A DNA stretch of 64,000 nucleotides, from assembly GCF_021991635.1 (NCBI RefSeq), contig NZ_JAFFJA010000018.1, positions 1 to 64,000 of the forward strand, written 5' to 3'. Below the pieces are notes generated by a model that saw nothing but the letters and a program-made list of their open reading frames with translations, did no database searches and was not told where the DNA came from. The DNA comes from Tepidanaerobacter sp. GT38. GTDB taxonomy: Bacteria > Bacillota > Thermosediminibacteria > Thermosediminibacterales > Tepidanaerobacteraceae. Shown piece after piece: positions 8,329 to 17,392 of the stretch. The first letter of the stretch is position 1. The number at the start of each line of letters is the position of its first letter. The translations under genes and the position numbers were made by a program.

Positions 8329-10368
8329 ATGGAACTAGGCGATATAACTATGGCTATAATGGCAATTGCAATAATTGTAATGATGATAATACCGCTACCG
8401 GCTGCTTTAATGGATATATTATTGGTCTTTAATGTAACCTTTTCTCTTGTAATTCTTTTGATTTCAATGAATATAGAAAAGCCTCTTGATTTTTCCATAT
8501 TTCCCTCCCTCTTGTTAATAGCAACTATGCTCAGACTTTCACTTAATGTATCATCTACTAGGCTAATTTTAACTGATGGGTATGTTGGAAAAGTCATTGA
8601 GTCTTTTGGGAATTTTGTTGTTAAAGGGAACCCCTTGGTTGGATTCATTATATTTGTCATTATTGTAGTTGTGCAGTTTATTGTAATAACCAAAGGCGCC
8701 GAGAGAGTTGCAGAAGTTGCTGCAAGATTTACACTTGATGCCATGCCTGGCAAGCAAATGAGTATTGATGCAGACTTAAATGCCGGGATTATTACTGAAA
8801 GCGAAGCTCAGAAAAGAAGATTAGAGATTCAAAAGGAAGCTAATTTTTACGGTGCCATGGACGGTGCCAGTAAATTCGTCAAAGGTGACGCCATAGCAGG
8901 TATTATTATAGTTATAATAGATGTAATTGGTGGTCTTATTACAGGAATAGTTTTTCATGGTTTGGAAGTTACAGAAGCGTTAAGTAGGTACACACTTCTT
9001 ACAGTAGGTGACGGTATTGTCAGTCAGATTCCTGCACTTTTAATTTCTATGGCAACTGGTATTATAGTCACAAAAGCTGCAAGTTCAGGCCACCTTGGCC
9101 AGGACCTAGTAAAGCAGTTGACTTCATATCCTAAGCTATTGATGTTGTCGGCTGGAGCTTTAGGCCTTTTTGCTATAATTCCGGGATTGCCATTTCTTCC
9201 TTTTATCGCGCTCGCAGGAACCTTAGGCTATATGAGTATGTCTTTAGATAGAGCGTCTAAACAAAAAGATCAAGAAGTAGAGCAATTGCAAAAAGAAAAA
9301 GAACTGGAAGAGATGAGGAGACCTGAAAATATTTATTCCCTGTTGCAGGTAGATCCTATTGAGGTAGAATTTGGGTATAATATTATTCCCCTTGCAGATA
9401 GCAATCAAGGTGGGGATTTATTGGACAGGGTAGTAATGATACGAAGGCAGTGTGCATTGGATTTAGGTTTAGTAGTTCCTATGATAAGGCTCAGAGACAA
9501 TATACAATTAAATCCAAATGAATACGTAATAAAGATTAAAGGTGTTGAGGCAGCAAGAGGCGAACTGAGAACAGATTGCTTTATGGTCATGAATCCCACA
9601 GGAGGTCCTATAGACATAGATGGAATTGAAACAAGGGAACCTGCTTTTGGCCTACAGGCACGGTGGATATCCAGCGATAAAAAAGAGCAGGCTGAGCTAA
9701 AAGGTTATACAATAGTAGATGCAGCTTCAGTGCTTGCAACCCACCTGACAGAAATTATAAAGCGCTATGCCCATGAGCTCCTTGGTCGTCAAGAAGTTAA
9801 GAATCTATTGGACAATTTAAAAAATCAATATCCCGCATTGGTGGAAGAAACAGTCCCCAAAATTCTTACAATAGGTGAAATACAAAAGGTACTGTCCAAT
9901 TTGTTAAAAGAAAATGTGCCAATTAGAGATATGGTGACGATTCTTGAGACACTAGGTGATTATGCTGCCCTTACCAAAGATACAGAGATGTTAACAGAAT
10001 ATGTAAGGCAACGCTTAAAACGAGTAATTACAGAACGGTTTATAACCGGGAAAAGCGCAAAAGTAATCACATTGGATAGCCGCGTTGAAGATTTAATATT
10101 GGATTCTATTCGCCAGAATGAACAAGGTTCCTATTTAGCGATAGAGCCATCATCAGTGCAAAAAATAAGAAATTCTCTTGTAAAATTGATTAATAACTTA
10201 AACATGCGGGGCATAACGCCCATTGTACTGACGAGTCCTATGGTCAGAATGTACTTTAGAAAAGTTATTGAAGATTATATTTCTTTTTTACCGGTTTTAT
10301 CCTATAGTGAGCTGGAACCAGGTATAGAAGTGCAATCAGTCGGGATGGTGACTTTAAATGAAAATTAA
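8329..10368 (+). CDS. flhA: Flagellar export platform protein FlhA
   Basis: FlhA forms the nonameric ring that receives export chaperones. About eight membrane segments occupy the first 310 residues, including the conserved PGKQMSIDADLNAGII loop and GDAIAGIIIVIIDVIGGL. The cytoplasmic half follows with RRQCALDLGLVVPMIRLRDN and the C-terminal LSYSELEPGIEVQSVG. The start ATG has GAGGAGG upstream and lies 1 base after flhB. 679 residues is the normal size. Confidence 0.97.
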   Translation: MELGDITMAIMAIAIIVMMIIPLPAALMDILLVFNVTFSLVILLISMNIEKPLDFSIFPSLLLIATMLRLSLNVSSTRLILTDGYVGKVIESFGNFVVKGNPLVGFIIFVIIVVVQFIVITKGAERVAEVAARFTLDAMPGKQMSIDADLNAGIITESEAQKRRLEIQKEANFYGAMDGASKFVKGDAIAGIIIVIIDVIGGLITGIVFHGLEVTEALSRYTLLTVGDGIVSQIPALLISMATGIIVTKAASSGHLGQDLVKQLTSYPKLLMLSAGALGLFAIIPGLPFLPFIALAGTLGYMSMSLDRASKQKDQEVEQLQKEKELEEMRRPENIYSLLQVDPIEVEFGYNIIPLADSNQGGDLLDRVVMIRRQCALDLGLVVPMIRLRDNIQLNPNEYVIKIKGVEAARGELRTDCFMVMNPTGGPIDIDGIETREPAFGLQARWISSDKKEQAELKGYTIVDAASVLATHLTEIIKRYAHELLGRQEVKNLLDNLKNQYPALVEETVPKILTIGEIQKVLSNLLKENVPIRDMVTILETLGDYAALTKDTEMLTEYVRQRLKRVITERFITGKSAKVITLDSRVEDLILDSIRQNEQGSYLAIEPSSVQKIRNSLVKLINNLNMRGITPIVLTSPMVRMYFRKVIEDYISFLPVLSYSELEPGIEVQSVGMVTLNEN

Positions 10369-11506
10369 AACCTATGTTGCTGATAATATTCAAGAGGCAT
10401 TTTATAAAGTAAAAACTGATTTAGGTAAGGATGCGGTAATACTTAAAACAAAACATATAAAAAAAGGTGGATTTATGGGCCTTTTTGCAAAAAAGATGGT
10501 TGAGGTCGTAGCAGCTAATGATATAAAACCAACTGTGAATTTCCCTATAATGCCAGACCCGACACCCTTGCCACACGCCAATTTAAAACCCAAGGAAAGT
10601 GCATCTATTACTGAAATTGAAGACATAAAAACGGATATTGAGGAAGTCAAAAAGCTGTTAAGTAAACTATACTCGGATAAAAAACAACGAGATGATTCTA
10701 CAGACATTGATATGCCCAAGCTATTAAAAAAATACCAAGAGAGAATGTATGAGATGGAAATTGACCCTGGCATTATTAATATGTTAATAGACAATACAAA
10801 AAAAGCACTCACTGATTCAGACTTAAATAATGAAACTTTATTATATGAAACTTTAAAACAAGAAATCGCCTTATTTGTCGATGAAATCGAACCAATCCCA
10901 CTGTCAAAGGAGAATAATATTGTTGTCTTTGTTGGGCCCACTGGTGTAGGCAAAACCACAACCATTGCAAAACTTGCCGCCCATTATGTTTTATATAAAA
11001 ATAAAAAGGTTGCGATGATAACAGCAGACACATTTAGAGTAGGTGCTATTGAACAATTACAGCATTATGGTGATCTTTTGGAAATACCCGTCCATGTGGT
11101 TTACAGGCCGGAAGAAGTAAAAGAGATTTTGTCAGAACTAAAAGGTTATGATTTATTATTGGTTGATACTATGGGGTTTAGTCCCAATAACCGCATTCAG
11201 ATAAAGAAAATCAAAAATTTACTGGATGTGTTAAATCCGGATGATATTCATATTGTAATTAGCGCTGCAACCAAAAATAGGGATATGGTAGATATTTTAA
11301 ATAATTATAAAGAACTTGGATATAAAAAAATTTTAATAACTAAGCTTGACGAAACAAAATCCTATGGAATGATATTGAATGCATTGAAAATGACCGGGTG
11401 TAAACTATCTTATTTTACTATGGGTCAAAATGTTCCCGATGATATTGAAATTGCCTCAGCCGACAAGATAGCTGAAATGATTTTGGGGGCCAAGGAAGAT
11501 GTATGA
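10358..11506 (+). CDS. flhF: Flagellar SRP-like GTPase FlhF
   Basis: FlhF is the third SRP-type GTPase and helps place flagella. The N-terminal B domain (MKIKTYVADNIQEAFYKVKTDLG) is followed by a variable linker, then the NG domain with P-loop GPTGVGKTTTIAKLAAHY near residue 190, the G3 region DTMGFSPNN and the G4 motif TKLDETKSYG. It overlaps flhA by 11 bases and flhG by 8, the usual arrangement for the FlhF-FlhG pair. Confidence 0.96.
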   Translation: MKIKTYVADNIQEAFYKVKTDLGKDAVILKTKHIKKGGFMGLFAKKMVEVVAANDIKPTVNFPIMPDPTPLPHANLKPKESASITEIEDIKTDIEEVKKLLSKLYSDKKQRDDSTDIDMPKLLKKYQERMYEMEIDPGIINMLIDNTKKALTDSDLNNETLLYETLKQEIALFVDEIEPIPLSKENNIVVFVGPTGVGKTTTIAKLAAHYVLYKNKKVAMITADTFRVGAIEQLQHYGDLLEIPVHVVYRPEEVKEILSELKGYDLLLVDTMGFSPNNRIQIKKIKNLLDVLNPDDIHIVISAATKNRDMVDILNNYKELGYKKILITKLDETKSYGMILNALKMTGCKLSYFTMGQNVPDDIEIASADKIAEMILGAKEDV

Positions 11507-12386
11507 ACAGGCTCTTAAGCTTAGGAAGATCATGGAGCAAAAAAAATCTTCCTCAAAGCCAAACAAAAATCTATGGGTTTACTGTGTTGCAAGCGGTAAA
11601 GGTGGTGTTGGCAAAACTAACTTGTCAGTTAATTTAGGTTTGGCACTTCAAAACCTAGGGAAAAAAGTGCTGTTGATTGATGCGGATTTAGGTCTTGCCA
11701 ACATTGATGTAGTGACAGGCCTTTATCCCAAGTATAATCTTTCTCATGTTTTATCTATAGGTAAATCAATTCAAGATATAATAGTTGATGGGCCAAAGGG
11801 GATTTCAGTACTTCCAGGAGCATCGGGTCTATATGAATTGGCCAACATTACAAATGCTCAATTAGAAATATTAATTGAAAGTTTTAAGAGCATTTCAGGA
11901 GATTTTGATATAATTATTATAGATACCAGTGCTGGCATCTCAAAAAATGTAATAGGTTTTATTCAGTCTGCTGATGAAGTAATTGTAGTGACAACTCCGG
12001 AACCTAGTTCAGTAACGGATGCCTATGCTCTTATTAAAGTAGCCCATAAACACTGTGATAAAATAAATTTAATTGTAAACAAAACTGAAAATTATAAAGA
12101 AGCTCAATTTACTATGGAAAAGCTGACAAAGGCGGCAAAAAAGTTTTTAAATATAGATATTAATTACTTAGGATTTATACTGGAGGACAAGTCTATTCAT
12201 AAGGCAAATATGGAACAAATTCCTTTTTTTATCAAGTACCCAGAGGGGTTAGCTTCCAAATGCTTGATAAACATAACCTCAAAACTTGTATATGGCCAGC
12301 AATCATCTATTGAAAATAGAGTTACTGTTGATGGTTGGTTTAAAAAGCTTATTTCATTTATAAAAACAAACGTGGGGGCTATGTAA
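11499..12386 (+). CDS. flhG: MinD-type ATPase FlhG (YlxH)
   Basis: FlhG is a MinD/ParA-like ATPase that stimulates FlhF and controls flagellar number and position. The N-terminal EQALKLRKIMEQ fits the short helix with which FlhG activates FlhF. The deviant Walker A motif is ASGKGGVGKTNLSVNLG and the switch region is IDADLGLANIDVVTG. A C-terminal amphipathic segment (VDGWFKKLISFIKTN) could serve membrane binding. 295 residues fit the family. Confidence 0.94.
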   Translation: MYEQALKLRKIMEQKKSSSKPNKNLWVYCVASGKGGVGKTNLSVNLGLALQNLGKKVLLIDADLGLANIDVVTGLYPKYNLSHVLSIGKSIQDIIVDGPKGISVLPGASGLYELANITNAQLEILIESFKSISGDFDIIIIDTSAGISKNVIGFIQSADEVIVVTTPEPSSVTDAYALIKVAHKHCDKINLIVNKTENYKEAQFTMEKLTKAAKKFLNIDINYLGFILEDKSIHKANMEQIPFFIKYPEGLASKCLINITSKLVYGQQSSIENRVTVDGWFKKLISFIKTNVGAM

Positions 12387-13034
12387 TTGTTTGATAATTT
12401 TTTAGAAATAGGTATGAAAGTAATAATAGAAATAAAAAGGGAAAATGGTGAATTATTTTTCCCTTCTAAAATAGAAGACATTTACCCCAACAGTATTCTT
12501 TTGAGCATGCCAATGAAAGGCGGTCGGACGTTTTTTATTGGTATCAATGAAAAGATTAATATTTACTTTTCAAGAAAGGATTCATATTATTGCATTGAGG
12601 GTATAGTTGAAGATAAAAAATATGAACCCATACCGGTTATCAAAATGCATCCTTTGGGTTTGCCGTATAAAAAACAAAAACGGAATTACTTTAGGTTAAA
12701 AGTTTCTTTGCCTATACATATAAAATTATTTGGTACGGAGGAAACGTTTTTAAGATATACCCGTGATTTAAGTGCAGGTGGAATCAAATTTGCTCATTCG
12801 AAGACGATAGAAAAAGGAGCAGATTTAGAAGTTAAAATTCCTGATATTTTAGGTGAAAAGGCCATAAAAGCCTCCGTAGTTAGAACGGAAAGAGATGATA
12901 TCAGGGAAGTAAACAAGTATGATATTGCCGTAAAGTTTGTAGATATCGATGAGCGTTCGCAGGACAAGATTATAAAATTTATCCTTGCAAAGCAAAGAGA
13001 ATTGAGGCAAAAAGGATTAAATGACTCTAATTAA
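12387..13034 (+). CDS. PilZ domain flagellar brake protein (YcgR-like)
   Basis: A two-domain c-di-GMP receptor. Residues 1-90 form a YcgR N-terminal beta domain. Residues from about 95 form a PilZ domain with both ligand motifs intact: RNYFR (R-x3-R, residues 99-103) and DLSAGG (D-x-S-x2-G, residues 127-132). Such proteins slow the flagellar motor when c-di-GMP rises. The TTG start directly follows the flhG stop and is preceded by GTGGGGG. In B. subtilis cheB occupies this slot; no cheB is present in this operon. Confidence 0.9.
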   Translation: MFDNFLEIGMKVIIEIKRENGELFFPSKIEDIYPNSILLSMPMKGGRTFFIGINEKINIYFSRKDSYYCIEGIVEDKKYEPIPVIKMHPLGLPYKKQKRNYFRLKVSLPIHIKLFGTEETFLRYTRDLSAGGIKFAHSKTIEKGADLEVKIPDILGEKAIKASVVRTERDDIREVNKYDIAVKFVDIDERSQDKIIKFILAKQRELRQKGLNDSN

Positions 13035-13051
13035 GTACAGAGGTGAATAAG

Positions 13052-15052
13052 ATGAACAATCAGTATTTGGATGTGTTTTTAGAAGAAGCTAAAGAGCATA
13101 TTGAAAATCTAAACCGATATCTCCTGGAATTAGAAAATAATCCAACTAAGGAGACTGTGGATGAAATTTTCCGCTCGGCTCATACCCTAAAAGGCATGTC
13201 AGGCACCATGGGATTTACTCAACTTTCTGAATTAACACACGAGATGGAAAATCTTTTACAAGAAATAAGGAATCAGAAAATTAATGTTAACGAACAAATC
13301 ATTGATACACTTTTAAATTGTGTAGATATTTTAGAAGAACTAATTAACGATATAGAAGAACAGGGTCAAGAGCAACACAGGGATATTTCTACGGTTATAC
13401 AAAGGCTCAAGGGCAAAAATGATGTTTATCTAAACAAAACAAAAACCACTATTGAAAATACAAAAAAGCACGTCTTCAATTTTAATGAATATGAAGACAG
13501 ACTAATACGCAAAGCAATAGATCAAGGACTTTACATATGGAAAATAAATGTAACACTTATTGATGAGTGCCTATTAAAATCTGCCAGGGCATTCTTGGTT
13601 TTTAAGACATTGGAAGCATTTGGTGATATAATAAAGACTGAACCATCGGTTCAGGATATTGAAGATGAAAAATTTGAAAATGAGTTTACGCTATATTTGG
13701 TCACATCGAAAGACAAAGAGTATATTTTGCGGGCATTAAGTTCTGTATCTGAGCTTAAAACTGTAGACGTAATGAGGATAGATCAAGATTCGATTGAGGT
13801 TCAAAAGGCAAATTTAGAAGACGATGCTGATTCTAAAGATACTGCTGAAACGACAAAGCCATTTTTAACAACGCAAAAGCCATCTAATGGACAGAAAAAT
13901 TTAAAAAAGACTACTAAAACCCTTAGGGTTGATATTGAACGTTTAGATAATTTGATGAATTTAGTGAGCGAATTAATCATAATAAAAACCAGATTGGAAG
14001 ATATCAAAGACAATAACTATCAAGCCCAGCGTGAAACAATAGAATATCTGGAGCGAATTACGTCAAGCCTTCATGATGCGGTAATGAAAGCTAGGATGGT
14101 GCCGATAGAAAATGTTTTCAATAGGTTTCCCAGGGTTGTTCACGATTTGTCTCGAGAGCTTTCGAAAAAGATTAATTTAGTTATAGAAGGTGCCGAAACA
14201 GAGTTAGACAGGACGGTAATAGATGAAATCGGAGACCCTTTGATACATCTTATTCGCAATGCTGCTGACCATGGTATAGAGGATCCCCAAGAAAGAATCA
14301 GCAAAGGCAAACCTGAACAAGGCACTATAAATCTTAAAGCTTATCAGGACGGAAATAATGTAGTTATAGAAGTATCTGACGATGGCAGAGGAATTGACTT
14401 AAGCAAAGTTCTAAAAAAAGCTGTAAATGCAGGCCTCGTAACTGAAGAACAATCAAAAAACTTAAAGGATTATGAAATAACATCATTCTTGTTTAAGCCG
14501 GGATTTAGTACGGCAGGCAAAGTTACTGATATTTCAGGAAGAGGAGTTGGCCTTGACGTAGTTAAAACTAAGATAGAATCTCTAGGCGGTTCCATTGAGA
14601 TTAATTTTATAAAAGATAAAGGGACAACCTTCCAAATTAGACTTCCTCTAACACTTGCCATTATTCAGGCTCTAATGGTGTTGGTAGGTGGAGAAAAATA
14701 TGCTATTCCTCTAAGTTCCATAAAAGAGACAGTTACAGTAACAAGGGACCAAATAAAAACAGTTCAAAAGCGTGAAGTAATTTTACTTAGAGGAAATGTA
14801 ATTCCTATAGCAAGGCTTAACGAGGTTCTAGATACGCACAGACAAGATCAGAATACAGAAAATTTAACCTTAGTAATAGTAAAAAAGGGTGAAAAAGATG
14901 TAGGATTAGCTGTGGATGACCTTATAGGCCAACAGGAAATAGTAATAAAAAGTCTTGGCAGTTTCTTAAAAGATATTAAATTTATCGCAGGAGCTACAAT
15001 ATTAGGCAATGGTGAAGTAGCCTTAATACTTGATATAAATAAATTGATATGA
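13052..15052 (+). CDS. cheA: Chemotaxis histidine kinase CheA
   Basis: CheA phosphorylates CheY in response to receptor signals. Domains in order: HPt (residues 1-110, phosphorylated His44 in SAHTLKGMSG), a CheY-binding P2 region (about 140-250), the P3 dimerisation helix pair, the P4 ATPase domain (N box HLIRNAADHGIE, G1 DDGRGID, G2 GRGVGLDVVK) and a C-terminal CheW-like P5 domain. ATG 13052 has AGAGGTG at the right distance; GTG 13043 is part of that SD region. 666 residues is typical. cheW follows and overlaps the frame end. Confidence 0.97.
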   Translation: MNNQYLDVFLEEAKEHIENLNRYLLELENNPTKETVDEIFRSAHTLKGMSGTMGFTQLSELTHEMENLLQEIRNQKINVNEQIIDTLLNCVDILEELINDIEEQGQEQHRDISTVIQRLKGKNDVYLNKTKTTIENTKKHVFNFNEYEDRLIRKAIDQGLYIWKINVTLIDECLLKSARAFLVFKTLEAFGDIIKTEPSVQDIEDEKFENEFTLYLVTSKDKEYILRALSSVSELKTVDVMRIDQDSIEVQKANLEDDADSKDTAETTKPFLTTQKPSNGQKNLKKTTKTLRVDIERLDNLMNLVSELIIIKTRLEDIKDNNYQAQRETIEYLERITSSLHDAVMKARMVPIENVFNRFPRVVHDLSRELSKKINLVIEGAETELDRTVIDEIGDPLIHLIRNAADHGIEDPQERISKGKPEQGTINLKAYQDGNNVVIEVSDDGRGIDLSKVLKKAVNAGLVTEEQSKNLKDYEITSFLFKPGFSTAGKVTDISGRGVGLDVVKTKIESLGGSIEINFIKDKGTTFQIRLPLTLAIIQALMVLVGGEKYAIPLSSIKETVTVTRDQIKTVQKREVILLRGNVIPIARLNEVLDTHRQDQNTENLTLVIVKKGEKDVGLAVDDLIGQQEIVIKSLGSFLKDIKFIAGATILGNGEVALILDINKLI

Positions 15053-15066
15053 GGGAGGTCTTAAAA

Positions 15067-15522
15067 ATGGCAGATAAGATTCGTCAGTTTGTTGAATTTA
15101 AAATAGGCCAAGAGGAATATGGTGTAGATATTTTACAGGTTAAAACAATAGAGAGAATGATGCCGATTACAAGGGTGCCGAAAGCTCCGAAGTTTGTAGA
15201 AGGGGTTATTAATTTAAGGGGAGAAATAGTTCCAGTTATAGATTTAAGAAAAAGATTTGACTTGCCTCCTGCCGAAACAACAGAAAACACTAGAATTATC
15301 ATAGTTTCTGTAGATGAAATCACAGTTGGTATGATTGTGGATTCTGCTACGGAGGTTGTGCAACTTGCCCAGGAAGACATTGAACCAGCACCGCCAATTA
15401 CCAGCAGCATTGATTCCGACTATCTTGACGGAGTAGGCAAACTGGAAGGAAAATTACTGATACTGCTTAATGTAGCAAAGCTTTTAAAGCCTCAAGAAAT
15501 AGAAGAATTGGCTCAAATATAA
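15067..15522 (+). CDS. cheW: Chemotaxis coupling protein CheW
   Basis: CheW links CheA to the receptors. The 151-residue SH3-like protein has the usual signature region: YGVDILQVKTIERMMPITRVPKAP, then FVEGVINLRGEIVPVIDLRKRF. ATG 15067 follows GGGAGG by 9 bases. The open frame extends to 15049, where it touches the cheA stop. It is homologous to the P5 domain of the preceding cheA. Confidence 0.96.
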   Translation: MADKIRQFVEFKIGQEEYGVDILQVKTIERMMPITRVPKAPKFVEGVINLRGEIVPVIDLRKRFDLPPAETTENTRIIIVSVDEITVGMIVDSATEVVQLAQEDIEPAPPITSSIDSDYLDGVGKLEGKLLILLNVAKLLKPQEIEELAQI

Positions 15523-15532
15523 GGGTGGATTT

Positions 15533-16174
15533 GTGATGTATTCTGACTTAGAACTTGATGCACTAAGAGAGATAGGAAATATAGGAGCTGGCAATGCCGC
15601 TACGGCACTGTCCATGATGCTTTCAAAAAAAATAACCATAAAAGTTCCCCAAGTTAAAATAATTAGTTTTAATGATGTATCAGAATTATTAGGCGGGCCA
15701 GAAAAACTGGTAGTAGGCATATTTTTGCGAATTAGCGGAGATATTGACGGAAACATTTTGATTGTGATTTCAGAAGAGGACGCATATGCATTAGCTAAAA
15801 CATTGCTAAATAATAATAGAGATATAAATCGCGATTTTTCTGAAATGGAAGAGTCTGCATTAGCTGAATTAGGCAATATTATCGGAAGCTCATATGTTAC
15901 AGCGCTTTCAGAGCTTACTAAACTCTACCTAAAAATTTCAGTTCCCAGTATAGCCTTTGATATGGCAGGGGCAATCGTAAGCTTTCCGCTCAGTTTATAC
16001 GGATACTTAGGTGATACAGCATTTTTGATTGAGACAGAGTTTGTTGAAGGCTTAGCTGGTATTAAGCTGCATTATCTTATGATTCCAGATGATAAATCGT
16101 TAAAGCAACTTTTAAAGGCTATTGGAGTGAGCACTTTTGAGTCTGATAATTCGCGTAGGAATGGCGGAATATAA
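15533..16174 (+). CDS. cheC: CheY-P phosphatase CheC
   Basis: CheC dephosphorylates CheY-P and binds CheD. Both active-site helices are intact: REIGN (E12/N15 counting from ATG 15536) and AELGN (E111/N114). Two successive starts, GTG 15533 and ATG 15536, are possible; AAGGGTGG lies upstream. The 3' end overlaps cheD by 38 bases, consistent with coupled synthesis of this interacting pair. Confidence 0.95.
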   Translation: MMYSDLELDALREIGNIGAGNAATALSMMLSKKITIKVPQVKIISFNDVSELLGGPEKLVVGIFLRISGDIDGNILIVISEEDAYALAKTLLNNNRDINRDFSEMEESALAELGNIIGSSYVTALSELTKLYLKISVPSIAFDMAGAIVSFPLSLYGYLGDTAFLIETEFVEGLAGIKLHYLMIPDDKSLKQLLKAIGVSTFESDNSRRNGGI

Positions 16175-16628
16175 AGCAGCCAGGTCTCCGGCTACATTAG
16201 TAACTTTAGGTTTAGGTTCATGTGTGGGTGTGGTATTATATGATAGAGTAAAAAAAATAGGTGGTTTAGCTCATGTTATGCTTCCTGACAGCAGACTTAG
16301 CAGTCAAAAAGATTTTAATCCGGGTAAATTTGCTGATACTGCTATTGATGCCTTGTTACAAGATATGCTTAAACTCGGTGCAAATCGAAAAAGCGATATC
16401 ATAAGTAAAATCGCCGGAGGCGCTCAAATGTTTAAAATGAAAGCAGAGAGCAGCGTTATGCAAATAGGTAAACGAAATGTGGAGGCAGTTAAAGCTAAGC
16501 TTAATGAGTTAGACATAAAGATTGTTGCGGAAGATGTAGAAGGGAATTATGGAAGGACTATTGAGTTTTTTTGCGAAACCGGAGAGCTTACTATTAAAAC
16601 AATTGGACATGGTGTTAGGATTTTATAA
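16137..16628 (+). CDS. cheD: Chemoreceptor glutamine deamidase CheD
   Basis: CheD deamidates glutamines on methyl-accepting receptors and stimulates CheC. The catalytic Cys29 is in GLGSCVGVV and the catalytic His46 in GGLAHVMLP. The start is TTG 16137, with GGAGTGAG upstream inside cheC, and it gives the usual IRVGMAEYK beginning. ATG 16161 would cut the first strand. 163 residues is the normal size. Confidence 0.95.
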   Translation: MSLIIRVGMAEYKAARSPATLVTLGLGSCVGVVLYDRVKKIGGLAHVMLPDSRLSSQKDFNPGKFADTAIDALLQDMLKLGANRKSDIISKIAGGAQMFKMKAESSVMQIGKRNVEAVKAKLNELDIKIVAEDVEGNYGRTIEFFCETGELTIKTIGHGVRIL

Positions 16629-16639
16629 TGAGGTGTACT

Positions 16640-17377
16640 ATGCAAACTGCTAATTCTGAAAAGTTATGGAAGAGCTATTATAATTCTAAAGATAGTTCCA
16701 TCAAAGAAAAGATTATCGAAAATTACATACCTCTAATTAAACATATAGTAAACCGGTTGAACATAAACCTACCACCATATCTGGAATATGAAGATCTGAT
16801 AAGTTTCGGTGTTTTTGGGCTTTTGCAGGCTATAGAAAGATATGATGCAAACAAGGGAGTTCAATTTGAAACATATGCTTACTCACGAATTAAGGGGTCA
16901 ATTATCGATGAACTTAGAAAGATAGATTTTGTCCCCCAAGGAGTAAGGAAAAAGGCTAAGTTACTTCAAAATGCCTTTGCTGAATTAGAGCAGCTTTTAG
17001 GCCGTTCAGTCAGTGATGAAGATATTTGCAACCACCTAAATATAACAATGGAAGAGCTGTACCAACTATATTCCGAAGTTTCGACTTTTTATAATGTATT
17101 AGCTTTTGATGATTTAATAGGGTATGAATCGGGACAAGCCAGTAATCAACCGGAGGTTCAAGCTGAAAAGCAAGAACTCAAGAAAATCCTTGGTAATGCT
17201 ATTAATAAACTTCAGCAACAAGAAAGATTGGTCATAACTTTATACTATTATGAGGGCTTAAATTTTAAAGAAATAGCCAAAGTTTTGGATGTTTCTCAGG
17301 GTCGAGTTTCACAGCTTCATACAAAAGCTATTTTACGGTTGAGAGGGCATTTAAGCAGAAAAAAAGCCATTTTATAG
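16640..17377 (+). CDS. sigD: Flagellar sigma factor SigD (FliA, sigma-28)
   Basis: This alternative sigma factor drives late flagellar and chemotaxis genes. Region 2 is at ENYIPLIKHIVNRLNINLP ... YEDLISFGVFGLLQAIERYD, region 3 includes VPQGVRKKAKLL, and the C-terminal region 4 helix-turn-helix is LNFKEIAKVLDVSQGRVSQL. The frame opens at ATG 16628, one base into the cheD stop. ATG 16640 has GAGGTG just upstream and is preferred. 245 residues fit SigD/FliA. No FlgM is in the window. Confidence 0.95.
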   Translation: MQTANSEKLWKSYYNSKDSSIKEKIIENYIPLIKHIVNRLNINLPPYLEYEDLISFGVFGLLQAIERYDANKGVQFETYAYSRIKGSIIDELRKIDFVPQGVRKKAKLLQNAFAELEQLLGRSVSDEDICNHLNITMEELYQLYSEVSTFYNVLAFDDLIGYESGQASNQPEVQAEKQELKKILGNAINKLQQQERLVITLYYYEGLNFKEIAKVLDVSQGRVSQLHTKAILRLRGHLSRKKAIL

Positions 17378-17392
17378 AAAAGAGGTGAGAAG

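Noticed and set aside
10402-10965. Long open frame of 187 codons on the - strand inside flhF
   Set aside because: It lies wholly within a clear FlhF coding region, its translation is Ser/Ile-rich without recognisable motifs, and the whole window is coded on the + strand.
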